The notes under the pieces were generated by a model. It had not been told where the DNA came from. It ran no database searches and saw only the letters and a list, made by a program, of their open reading frames with translations. From contig NZ_CP147518.1 of NCBI RefSeq assembly GCF_037201965.1, positions 6,875,001 to 6,939,000 on the forward strand: a stretch of DNA of 64,000 nucleotides, in the 5' to 3' direction. The position numbers and the translations under genes were made by a program. The stretch comes from Spirosoma sp. SC4-14 (GTDB lineage: Bacteria > Bacteroidota > Bacteroidia > Cytophagales > Spirosomataceae). Shown here one piece after another: positions 52,053 to 60,275 of the stretch. Each line of letters starts with the position of its first letter. Within the stretch, counting starts at the first letter, position 1.

Positions 52053-52160
52053 CTGCATAAAAAGCACCCCAACCCCAAAGGGGGCGTTTGGAAACCAGCA
52101 TTCATGCCTTGAGGAGCTTGTGCCAGCATGAAGGTTTCATAAATCTATAGCGTTTAGGAA
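52053..52160 (-). promoter_or_regulatory. Candidate structured leader RNA (copy 2) directly before the Dabb gene ATG
   Basis: On the minus strand GAAACC (52138-52133) pairs with GGTTTC (52096-52091), and TTCATGC (52132-52126) pairs with GCATGAA (52107-52101) around an 18-base loop that differs from copy 1 at two positions only. The terminator-like hairpin GCCCCC (52085-52080) with GGGGTGC (52070-52064) has a single-base bulge like copy 1, followed by five U. The hairpin interior is different in length and sequence from copy 1, yet its outline is kept. Confidence 0.65.
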
Positions 52161-52191
52161 CAAAGAAAATAAAAGTGATACCCTACTATAC

Positions 52192-52224
52192 GTCTGAACC
52201 GCCAGGCGGCCTGGCGGTTCAGAC
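52192..52224. repeat. 16-bp hairpin starting GTCTGAACCG
   Basis: Arms 52192-52207 and 52209-52224 are perfect complements. The terminal GTCTGAACCG is the same as in the 44-bp inverted repeat at 62127-62249, so both may belong to one dispersed repeat family. It lies 10 bases after the isocitrate dehydrogenase stop. Confidence 0.65.
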
Positions 52225-52233
52225 TAATTCAGA

Positions 52234-53454
52234 TTACTTCGACAGCTTCGCCTTCAGGTTTTCGTTCAGCGCTTCGAGGAAATCTTCGGTATAGAGGTAG
52301 TGCTCGCCAGCAACCAGATTCTTCACATCCGGGAACGCCGAAATAGCCAGGTCTTTCGTCATTTTGCCGCTTTCTACGGTTTCTACGCAAACGGCTTCGA
52401 GCGCATTGGCAAAATCGATCAGTTCCTGATTGCCATCCAGTTTACCCCGGAACGCCAGACCACGTGTCCAGGCATAGATTGAAGCAATTGGGTTGGTCGA
52501 TGTTTTGTTACCTTTCTGGTATTCGCGGTAGTGACGTGTAACGGTTCCGTGAGCCGCTTCGGCCTCCATCGTGTTACCGTCGGGCGTTAGCAGTACCGAC
52601 GTCATCAAACCCAGCGAACCAAAGCCCTGGGCAACTGTATCCGACTGAACGTCGCCGTCGTAGTTCTTACACGCCCATACGAAGTTACCTTCCCACTTCA
52701 GCGCCGAAGCCACCATGTCGTCGATCAGGCGGTGTTCGTAGTGAACCTGGCCTTTGAACTCGGTATCGTAAATTTCCTGGAAGATGTCTTTGAAACGCCC
52801 GTCGTATTTTTTCAGGATCGTATTTTTGGTCGACAGATACAACGGCCAGCCTTTTTGCAGGGCTACATTAAAGCACGAACGCGCAAAGCCTTTGATCGAC
52901 TCATCGACGTTGTACATACCCATTGCCACACCCGGACCTTTGAAGTTGAACACTTCATATTCCTGCACGGTGCCGTCTTCGCCTTCGAACTTCATGGTCA
53001 GTTTACCTTTGCCGGGCACCACAAAATCGGTAGCGCGATACTGATCACCAAAGGCATGACGACCGACAATGATTGGTGCTTTCCAGTTCACGACCAGCCG
53101 TGGCACATTGCTCATCACGATTGGCTCCCGGAAAACCGTACCGTCCAGAATGTTCCGAATGGTGCCGTTTGGCGATTTCCACATCTGTTTCAGACCGAAC
53201 TCTTCAACGCGTGCTTCGTCGGGGGTGATGGTGGCACATTTGATACCAACACCGTACTCTTTAATGGCATTGGCCGCGTCGATCGTTACCTGATCATTGG
53301 TCTCGTCGCGGTATTCGATGCCGAGGTCATAATATTTAATGTCAACATCAACGTAGGGCAGAATCAGCTTGTCTTTGATGAATTTCCAGATGATGCGGGT
53401 CATTTCGTCGCCATCCAGTTCGACAACCGGATTCGCTACCTTAATTTTTTCCAT
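52234..53454 (-). CDS. icd: NADP-dependent isocitrate dehydrogenase, eukaryotic-like type
   Basis: 406 residues from ATG 53454; the longer frame to 53574 has no support. Starts MEKIKVANPVVELDGDEMTR typical of the homodimeric eukaryote-like NADP-IDH found in Bacteroidota. WKSPNGTIRNILDGTVFREP (substrate binding), VVNWKAPIIVGRHAFGDQYR, DDMVASALKWEGNFVWACKN (metal Asp) and GTVTRHYREYQKG are present. It converts isocitrate to 2-oxoglutarate in the TCA cycle in the cytosol. Monocistronic, with a -7 box at 53516-53523. Confidence 0.96.
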   Translation of the reverse strand: MEKIKVANPVVELDGDEMTRIIWKFIKDKLILPYVDVDIKYYDLGIEYRDETNDQVTIDAANAIKEYGVGIKCATITPDEARVEEFGLKQMWKSPNGTIRNILDGTVFREPIVMSNVPRLVVNWKAPIIVGRHAFGDQYRATDFVVPGKGKLTMKFEGEDGTVQEYEVFNFKGPGVAMGMYNVDESIKGFARSCFNVALQKGWPLYLSTKNTILKKYDGRFKDIFQEIYDTEFKGQVHYEHRLIDDMVASALKWEGNFVWACKNYDGDVQSDTVAQGFGSLGLMTSVLLTPDGNTMEAEAAHGTVTRHYREYQKGNKTSTNPIASIYAWTRGLAFRGKLDGNQELIDFANALEAVCVETVESGKMTKDLAISAFPDVKNLVAGEHYLYTEDFLEALNENLKAKLSK

Positions 53455-53515
53455 TGGACTTGGGTATATAAACGATTGAAAACGATACAAAAACTGGCCG
53501 CCCCGCGACCCGGCG

Positions 53516-53523
53516 CAAAAGTA
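53516..53523 (-). promoter_or_regulatory. Bacteroidota -7 box for icd
   Basis: On the minus strand this reads TACTTTTG, a match to TAnnTTTG, about 60 bases before the ATG of the isocitrate dehydrogenase gene. The -33 element is not clear. Confidence 0.45.
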
Positions 53524-53668
53524 GTGAATTAGGGACAACAGGTGAAATATAGACTGCGTCCTTTTGCTGGTCACGGCATTTGTTTATCAAGTACAAGCCA
53601 TTTTTCATAGCTTGGTACACTTATTATCAAAAAATGTACTAGTGTCAGAATTTTATGATTCATCCACC

Positions 53669-54859
53669 ATGCAACCTTTCAAACGAATACTTACTAGTTT
53701 CTTTTTGCTCTATGGCCTTTCTCATTATGCCTATTCACAATTATTTTTTACGGATGGCTACATCGTACTGGCTTCCGGCGATACCATTGCAGGGCAGGTT
53801 CGGGAACGCAGCAATCAGCTAATCGAATTCCGGCCTGGGCAGTCGGCCAGTGCGCAACCTTATTCCCCCCAACAACTCATCAGCTATTATTCGGATGGTA
53901 CGAACCGTGTGAGTGTTCGGATCACCGAAGAAGGGAAAGTATCTACGTATTTTATGCGTGAGCAAGTCGATGGCTACATTGGCCTCTATAGCTTACAAAA
54001 AGCAGAAAATCACTTGACTCATGCCATTCGTTTACCCGATAAAACATTCGTGCCATTGCGCGGAAACCTGTCATTACTCATGTTAGCCAGGCATCTGACA
54101 GAATGCTCAGACCCTAAATTCAAACAATTACTAAATCCTCAGACTTTTTATATTGCTACCAGTAAACTTGAACGTATCATCAAAGCCTATAATGAATGCG
54201 TCAGGCCAGCGCAATCGGTGCCTCGACAAAGAAAGGTTTTTCGCTATGAAGCCGGCATATCGGTTAGTGCTGTTGAAAACAGTTGGGTATATGGCCACAC
54301 GGATAAGCTAAACACAGTCTATTACAACCCTTTCGGAAAATTTAGCTCAATGTATGCAGTAGCCCTGGGAGGCTTTTTTACAGTTGCACCCCAAAAACGG
54401 CTCTCACCAGGCATAGAACTGTTAGCCAGTTGGTATAAAGGAAGTCGCTCAGTTCCTCTTACTAACCCACTCGACCCTACAGCACAAGGCAATCGGCTGT
54501 ATACATTCAATGAAACTTATATTGCCTTGCCCATTACAGCCCGTTATATATGCATTAATAAAGCTATCCGCTGGTATTTAAAAGCCGGAATTGTGCCTAC
54601 CTTATCAACATCGGTACATGGTAAGTACTCCGATACTAACCTGAACCTACATAATGACGATATTCCTATCCTGAATAAAACAAACATTGGCATTGGCTAT
54701 ATAGCCGGTATAGGATTAGATTTCACCTTAAAAAAGAAACGTCATTTTTATTTTGAACTTCGCACAATGCCTCATTTAGTACTGGATGGCGTAACCCGTA
54801 CGGCGACCTCACGATCCTTTCAGGCCACCCTACATATTCCACTTGCCAAGCATAAATAA
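53669..54859 (+). CDS. Outer membrane beta-barrel-like protein
   Basis: 396 residues from ATG 53669, where a signal begins (QPFKRILTSFFLLYGLSHYAYS); the frame is open from 53564. Residues 25-190 resemble a small periplasmic domain (GYIVLASGDTIAGQVRERSN, VSTYFMREQVDGYIGLYSLQ). From about 210 on, alternating strands such as FRYEAGISVSAVENSWVYG, IGIGYIAGIGLDFTLKKKRH and YFELRTMPHLV suggest an outer membrane barrel of about 8-10 strands. Close to a type seen many times in Spirosoma-like genomes; function unknown. Confidence 0.8.
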   Translation: MQPFKRILTSFFLLYGLSHYAYSQLFFTDGYIVLASGDTIAGQVRERSNQLIEFRPGQSASAQPYSPQQLISYYSDGTNRVSVRITEEGKVSTYFMREQVDGYIGLYSLQKAENHLTHAIRLPDKTFVPLRGNLSLLMLARHLTECSDPKFKQLLNPQTFYIATSKLERIIKAYNECVRPAQSVPRQRKVFRYEAGISVSAVENSWVYGHTDKLNTVYYNPFGKFSSMYAVALGGFFTVAPQKRLSPGIELLASWYKGSRSVPLTNPLDPTAQGNRLYTFNETYIALPITARYICINKAIRWYLKAGIVPTLSTSVHGKYSDTNLNLHNDDIPILNKTNIGIGYIAGIGLDFTLKKKRHFYFELRTMPHLVLDGVTRTATSRSFQATLHIPLAKHK

Positions 54860-54959
54860 AGCTGGCGATTTTTTGTAGTAAATAATTTACCACATCAATA
54901 TTTTGCCGTATTTTTATGAGGTACTACCCAATCATACCCTATAAAATTTGGCATTCCCA

Positions 54960-56666
54960 ATGAAAAACTGTACAAAATTAGTAGTTGCTCTACTCCTGCT
55001 TCCTGCCTTACTTTTTGGGCAGTCGAAAAAAGCAGCCAAGTCGGGCGACAAAATCGAAAAACTAAAGCAGGAGGCCGTTGCATCGGTTGAAGCCAACAAA
55101 GATATGGCGCAGCAAATCAACGACATGCTGTTCAGCTTTGCCGAACTGGGTTTCCAGGAAGAGGAGTCATTTAAATACCTGACGGGCCTGCTCGAAAAAG
55201 AAGGATTTACTGTACAGAAAGGAATAGCCGGTATTCCAACTGCATGGATCGCCACCTGGGGATCGGGTAAACCACTCATCGCCATCGGTTCCGATATCGA
55301 CTGTATTCCGAAAGCCAGCCAGAAACCCGGCGTGGCCTACAAAGACCCAATCGTTGACGGGGCCCCTGGCCACGGCGAAGGACACAACTCCGGTCAGGCA
55401 CTGAACATTGTGGCGGTGCTGGCGGTGAAAAAACTGATGGAACGCGAAAAAATTCCCGGCACGCTCATGCTATGGCCAGGTGTTGCCGAAGAACTTGTTG
55501 GTACCAAAGCGTTCTATGTACGTGATGGCTATTTCAAAAATGTAGATGCCTGTATTTTCACTCACGTTGGCAATAACCTGGGCGTATCGTGGGGCGACAA
55601 TGGGAACAATGGCCTGGTTTCTGTAAAATTCAACTTCGAAGGACAGGCAGCCCACGCAGCCGGTGCGCCCTGGCGCGGACGAAGTGCGCTGGATGCTGTA
55701 GAGCTGATGAACGTCGGCTGGAACTTCCGTCGCGAACACCTCGAATTAACGCAGCGCTCGCACTACGTCGTATCGGACGGTGGCGACCAACCCAACGTAG
55801 TACCATCGAAAGCCTCCGTTTGGTACTACTTCCGCGAGCGGACCTATCCTAAAATCAAGAAACTCTTCGAAACGGGCGTGAAAATTGCCGAAGGTGCTGC
55901 CATGATGACCGATACGAAGGTTAGCTACGAAATTCTGGGCTCGGCCTGGCCCGTCCATACCAATCGGGTTATTGCAGCGGCAGCCTACGAAAACATCAAG
56001 AAAGTAGGGTTGCCAACCTGGACAGAAGAAGATCAGTTGCTGGCCCGAGCTTCGCAGATTGAATTGCAGGCTCCCCGAATCAATGGCTTAGCTACAAAGC
56101 TGGACTCGATGGGAATGCCAACATCATCGGCTCCGGTGGTTATGATGGGTGGTCAGGCCATGACACCAATGGGGGGTGGTTCCGACGATATTGCCGACAT
56201 TTCGTGGTCGCTGCCAACCATTGTGCTGCGCTATCCGAGCAATATTCCGGGCTTACCGGGCCACCACTGGGCCAATGCTATTTCGATGGCAACGCCTATT
56301 GCTCACAAAGGCGTTGTGTATGGCGCCAAAGCCGAAGCCATGACGCTGATCGATCTGCTGATGAAACCCGAAATTATTAAAGAAGCCTGGGTGTATTACA
56401 AAGATGAGCAGACAAAAGATATTAAGTATGAGCCGTTGATTTCGCCAAAAGAACAGCCAGCCATCTACCTGAACAAAAAAATAATGACTGAGTTCAAGCC
56501 GAAGCTGGAGCCATTCTACTACGATCCGTCGAAGTATAAAACCTATCTGGAACAGTTAGGCATCACCTACCCAACCGTTCGCGACGATCAGCGGGAAGCC
56601 GTTAAGAAACAACTCGAAAAGGATAAATCGTCGGCCGCTAAAGTATCATCGTCGCGTACCGAATAA
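54960..56666 (+). CDS. Secreted M20-family amidohydrolase/peptidase
   Basis: 568 residues from ATG 54960 (TTG 54948 in frame). Signal KNCTKLVVALLLLPALLFGQ. M20 (AbgB-like) motifs: AELGFQEEESFKYLTGLLE, IAIGSDIDCIPKASQKPG, GAPGHGEGHNSGQALNIVA with the metal-binding His, WPGVAEELVGTKAFYV (catalytic Glu), HAAGAPWRGRSALDAVELM (dimer domain) and a late GLPGHHWANAISMATPIAHK. AbgB relatives cleave p-aminobenzoyl-glutamate; this exported copy may hydrolyse amide bonds of other compounds. A basic tail (REAVKKQLEKDKSS) extends past the usual end. Confidence 0.92.
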   Translation: MKNCTKLVVALLLLPALLFGQSKKAAKSGDKIEKLKQEAVASVEANKDMAQQINDMLFSFAELGFQEEESFKYLTGLLEKEGFTVQKGIAGIPTAWIATWGSGKPLIAIGSDIDCIPKASQKPGVAYKDPIVDGAPGHGEGHNSGQALNIVAVLAVKKLMEREKIPGTLMLWPGVAEELVGTKAFYVRDGYFKNVDACIFTHVGNNLGVSWGDNGNNGLVSVKFNFEGQAAHAAGAPWRGRSALDAVELMNVGWNFRREHLELTQRSHYVVSDGGDQPNVVPSKASVWYYFRERTYPKIKKLFETGVKIAEGAAMMTDTKVSYEILGSAWPVHTNRVIAAAAYENIKKVGLPTWTEEDQLLARASQIELQAPRINGLATKLDSMGMPTSSAPVVMMGGQAMTPMGGGSDDIADISWSLPTIVLRYPSNIPGLPGHHWANAISMATPIAHKGVVYGAKAEAMTLIDLLMKPEIIKEAWVYYKDEQTKDIKYEPLISPKEQPAIYLNKKIMTEFKPKLEPFYYDPSKYKTYLEQLGITYPTVRDDQREAVKKQLEKDKSSAAKVSSSRTE

Positions 56667-56704
56667 TACGGCAAACACCCGGTTTACTGCATTTTCCCTT
56701 TATC

Positions 56705-56734
56705 AAAAGCGATGGACTATCCATCGCTTTTTTG
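56705..56734 (+). terminator. Intrinsic terminator after the M20 gene
   Basis: AAAAGCGATGG (56705-56715) pairs with CCATCGCTTTT (56721-56731), followed by further T. It is 38 bases after the stop codon. Confidence 0.85.
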
Positions 56735-56929
56735 TTGCTGGTTACTGTATCATTCGAAACATACTTGTTCGAATCAGTGCGATTTGACGGTTGAGGATCG
56801 TCTCCGCCTGCGCCCAACCGCTAACGCAAACAGTTTTTCAGAATCAGAATAGCAGGTCAGTAGATAAGTATAGTTGGAAAACGAAAAGGGGCCTGATATT
56901 TTTGACTAATTCGTTTTTCCGATGATCTT

Positions 56930-58363
56930 ATGGCTCATACCTCCTTTAGCCGTTACGCATTATGGGCAGTGATTGGCCTGCTGATTGCCAGTTGCACGCG
57001 CGATTATCCTTCAACGGCGCCATATACTCCGCCTTCCAACCCAAACGACCCGAGCGTAGACCCCGCCAAATATCCGCTTCCCGCCGAAAAACGACTGTAT
57101 ATCTCAAACGATAAAGTCAAGCTGGGCATCGACCTGAATATGGGGGGCGCCATGACCTACCTGTCGGAAGCGAACAGTTCCGTAAACATGATTAACAATT
57201 ATGACCTTGGCCGCCAGCTTCAGACCTCACTCTATGCCGGGCCCTACCCGTACTCGGTAAACGGCAAAGATCCCGTTTATAACTGGCGAAATCTGGGCTG
57301 GAATCCCGTTCAGACCGGCGATTACTATAACCATCCAGGGCGTATTGTCAGTTATCAGCAGACGCAAAATCAGCTTTATGTAAAAAGCGTACCGCTGATC
57401 TGGCCTCTTTTCGACGAGCCCGCCGACTGTATAATGGAACACTGGATGACCTTAAAAGATAACACCGTTCATGTTCGCAGCCGCACTACGGTTATCCGAC
57501 GGGATACAACTCAATATGAAGCCCGAACGCAGGAAACGCCCTGTATCAATGTCAATGCGCCCTGGTATCGCCTGGTTTCTTACGTTGGTATGCAGCCTTT
57601 TACGAACGCTGCCGTCTCCGAAAACACCAACGTTGAAGCGACTCCTCGTTACGGAACCGAAAACTGGGTGGCCATTCTCAATGCTCAGGGCAGAGGGCTG
57701 GGACTTTATAAACCCAGCGAATTTCGGTTTCAAACCAATGGGTATCCGGCCGCAAAACGGATTGGGGGCGAATTTGATATTGAGAGCAACTATATGAACA
57801 GCAGCCCATTTCTTCTGATCGACTACAATGGGCAATATGAGTACGAATACACGCTTATACTGGGGTCTTTAGACGACATTCGGCAGTTTGCATACAGCCA
57901 GCCAAGGCCCGCTACGGTGCCTAACTATCGGTTTACCAACGACCGATTAGGTTGGTACTACTACAACGCCCGGGATACAGGCTGGCCCATTCAAAACGAG
58001 CTGGCTGTTCGCTGGCAACGATTCGACACCACCAAAGCCAATTTCCGGGTTAGTAGTCCACTGGTTTTCTGGCGAGCAACCGATTTGCCGAAAATCTATA
58101 TTCAGGCAGCTTTTACGACCAGAGCGACCCAGGCCAGGCTAGTCTGGCGACGGCCGGATGATATCGATTTCTACGACATACCCGAGCGTTATATCGATTT
58201 CCCCATTATTGGCGACGGGCAGTTTCGAACCTATGAAGTTACACTAGGAGGCCAAACCGGCTGGGAGGGCGTTATCAATCAGATTTGCCTGCTCAATCCG
58301 CAGAATAATCTGGAACAAGGCTCAATGATGCGATTACGAAGTATTACGGCCACACGGCCCTAA
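56930..58363 (+). CDS. Lipoprotein of unknown function, beta-rich
   Basis: 477 residues with lipobox (LWAVIGLLIASCTRDYPS, Cys near residue 22). The mature protein begins with a proline-rich linker (PYTPPSNPNDPSVDPAKYP), then LYISNDKVKLGIDLNMGGAM, TYLSEANSSVNMINNYDLGR, LIWPLFDEPADCIMEHWMTL and IESNYMNSSPFLLIDYNGQY, which resemble the supersandwich fold used for sugar binding or modification (GGAITYLS-type). A C-terminal beta domain (WEGVINQICLLNPQNN) follows. I do not recognise a named family. Located at the cell surface or periplasm. Confidence 0.75.
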   Translation: MAHTSFSRYALWAVIGLLIASCTRDYPSTAPYTPPSNPNDPSVDPAKYPLPAEKRLYISNDKVKLGIDLNMGGAMTYLSEANSSVNMINNYDLGRQLQTSLYAGPYPYSVNGKDPVYNWRNLGWNPVQTGDYYNHPGRIVSYQQTQNQLYVKSVPLIWPLFDEPADCIMEHWMTLKDNTVHVRSRTTVIRRDTTQYEARTQETPCINVNAPWYRLVSYVGMQPFTNAAVSENTNVEATPRYGTENWVAILNAQGRGLGLYKPSEFRFQTNGYPAAKRIGGEFDIESNYMNSSPFLLIDYNGQYEYEYTLILGSLDDIRQFAYSQPRPATVPNYRFTNDRLGWYYYNARDTGWPIQNELAVRWQRFDTTKANFRVSSPLVFWRATDLPKIYIQAAFTTRATQARLVWRRPDDIDFYDIPERYIDFPIIGDGQFRTYEVTLGGQTGWEGVINQICLLNPQNNLEQGSMMRLRSITATRP

Positions 58364-58372
58364 AAACAAAAA

Positions 58373-58412
58373 GGGTAGTTGATTAATCAGACCATCTGAT
58401 AACCAACTACCC
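58373..58412. terminator. Hairpin between convergent genes
   Basis: GGGTAGTTG (58373-58381) pairs with CAACTACCC (58404-58412), and ATCAG with CTGAT inside the loop. It lies 10 bases past the lipoprotein stop and 22 before the ferritin-like stop. Confidence 0.6.
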
Positions 58413-58433
58413 AAACTACCTACTCCACTTGTT

Positions 58434-59204
58434 CTACGCTAAGAATGGCGTTGCAATTGCCAACACCTGCTCTTTGGTCAGTGGTTCATCAAAGGCACCT
58501 GTTACCTGTTCTGTACCCAGGCCTGTCAGATTTACAACATCAACGCCACCCTGAACCCGCATGTCCTCACCGGCATAAACGGCCGATGGCATACCCATAG
58601 CCCCCATAATCCATCCACGGCTACCGCCCAGATAGCGAACTTTAGCAGCATGCATTGCCTCTACAGAGTGAATTTGCAGTGCTACAGTCAGAATATCGGG
58701 GGCACTCATCAGATTGGCAGCCTGTCCTTTATAGGCCCGCACACCCGTATCTTCAAATGCCTGCGACAGCGCCATAAAGGTTTTGTAGTTCGAGAACGTA
58801 TCGGGGTACGCACCTTTTGCCGAGAAGTCAAATTTTGGCTTCGAGATAGCCGCACCACCCAACGCCGTTTTCAACAGGGCTACGTGCGCATTTTCGTGTT
58901 TGGCAATTTGCTGAAATGTGTTCCAGCCTTCCATACCGGTAATTAAACCGGGCGACGCCAAACCTATGTTATAAAACTCAGCCTCCAGATATTCGAGCGT
59001 TAGCGCAAAGTTGAGCACATCGGTTACCGTGCTGCTCTGGGCATACGCTTTATTGAGGATGGCTCCGAAGGCCACAGGCGCTACACCCGTAACCGCCTTC
59101 TTTAGAAAATTATGGAAAACGTGACGACGCGAAACATGGTCAAGCCGTTCGAATACGTCAGCATCTACCTTTTCAATTTCGTTTAGTATGTTTTGTAGAT
59201 TCAT
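58434..59204 (-). CDS. Ferritin-like domain protein (Tat-type), gene 2 of a pair
   Basis: 256 residues. N-terminus has RRHVFHNFLKKAVTGVAPVA, a Tat-like signal after 25 residues. The ferritin-like four-helix bundle (PF13668 type) follows: DVLNFALTLEYLEAEFYNIG with first metal-type Glu residues, FQQIAKHENAHVALLKTALG (ExxxH), FSNYKTFMALSQAFEDTGVR and ILTVALQIHSVEAMHAAKV. Binding of a di-metal site is plausible; no function is known for this exported group. It lies 12 bases downstream of its paralogue (59217-59963), clearly an operon. Confidence 0.88.
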   Translation of the reverse strand: MNLQNILNEIEKVDADVFERLDHVSRRHVFHNFLKKAVTGVAPVAFGAILNKAYAQSSTVTDVLNFALTLEYLEAEFYNIGLASPGLITGMEGWNTFQQIAKHENAHVALLKTALGGAAISKPKFDFSAKGAYPDTFSNYKTFMALSQAFEDTGVRAYKGQAANLMSAPDILTVALQIHSVEAMHAAKVRYLGGSRGWIMGAMGMPSAVYAGEDMRVQGGVDVVNLTGLGTEQVTGAFDEPLTKEQVLAIATPFLA

Positions 59205-59216
59205 GGCTGTTAGTGT

Positions 59217-59963
59217 TTATGCGTGCCCGCCGTTTTTACCATTGATAATTTCCTGAACATAAGGCCGAACCAGTGCCAGCACCTCTTCAGGCATACGAGC
59301 CTCCCCAAGCCCCGAAGCAGCAGCCACGATATCGTCGCCCGCAAATGACATGGTTTGGGGATGTAGCATTTCACTAATAATGGCCGTGTGACGAGCCTCT
59401 ACAGAAACAATCTTGCCAGCCAGCACCAAATAATCGGGCGTGGTAATATACTTACCGGCACCATTGTAGGCCGATACACCAACGGCCTCGAACACACGGG
59501 CTGTTCCTAAAACAGACTCGCGGCTGTTAAAATTAATGCTGCTGAAATTTGGGGTCAGCCCCGGAATGGCAGCACTACCCAACGCAGCTTTGAACAATTC
59601 GCGGTGAGCAATTTCATGGTCGCGAATGTCCATCAGAATAGCTTTTTCGTAGCCATTCATGCCCATGTATGGGTTCATAACTACGTGGGTGTAGAAAGCC
59701 GCTTCCAGTTGTTCGAGCGCATACGCATAGTTCAATACGTTAACGTCTTTTGAACCAATATCGCCAAGGTCTATGGCTTCGCCAGCCCGAGCCGAGCCAG
59801 TTGCCAGCGGTTCAGCGATTTCGCTTTTGCAGGCATTTAATGCAACGCCTGCTGCTGCAGTAGCGCCCAGATAACGCAGAAATACCCGGCGCCCTAAAGC
59901 TGCCGAAGCTTTACCGGTAAAACCCTGTGGGATCACCGTTGGGTCTTTTGGTAGTTTTTCCAT
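59217..59963 (-). CDS. Ferritin-like domain protein (Tat/lipoprotein type), gene 1 of a pair
   Basis: 248 residues from ATG 59963; the frame runs to 60029 but adds no signal. The signal region is RRVFLRYLGATAAAGVALNAC, combining twin Arg and a Cys, so it could be a Tat lipoprotein. The helical bundle has VNVLNYAYALEQLEAAFYTH, DIRDHEIAHRELFKAALG and YLVLAGKIVSVEARHTAII. Paralogue of the next gene with the same glutamates and histidines (EAAFY, EIAHRE, SVEARH). Possibly an exported oxidative-stress or metal-handling pair; unproven. Confidence 0.88.
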   Translation of the reverse strand: MEKLPKDPTVIPQGFTGKASAALGRRVFLRYLGATAAAGVALNACKSEIAEPLATGSARAGEAIDLGDIGSKDVNVLNYAYALEQLEAAFYTHVVMNPYMGMNGYEKAILMDIRDHEIAHRELFKAALGSAAIPGLTPNFSSINFNSRESVLGTARVFEAVGVSAYNGAGKYITTPDYLVLAGKIVSVEARHTAIISEMLHPQTMSFAGDDIVAAASGLGEARMPEEVLALVRPYVQEIINGKNGGHA

Positions 59964-60275
59964 TGAGTATATTAATTGTTTAGTGGAGTTGTTTTCCGTA
60001 CGTCGGATAACATCATTAACTACGCACAAACCCCCTCAATGGATTTTTATTTTCTATTGTTTTATAGCTATATTGATCAGATCTGATTTAACGGGCCAAA
60101 AACGACCGCTTAATAAGCATATTGCCTCAAAAAGAAATAGTTACAACGTATCTAAATAAAGTACCTATTTTACTTGTAGCCGGGCCGTTTCCGGTAAAAG
60201 TTTTAAACAATTTAGCCCGATATGTTGCTTAGACAATCGGGCTAATACATACGTTACGTGTTTTAAACAAACAGC
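59964..60275. other. Intergenic region, nothing recognised
   Basis: 312 bases between the ferritin-like gene pair and the ABC transporter. AT-rich, with GTTTTAAACAATTTAG near 60200 and CGTGTTTTAAACAAACAG near 60257, but no clear repeat, RNA or promoter. The promoter of the ferritin-like pair should lie here. Confidence 0.5.
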
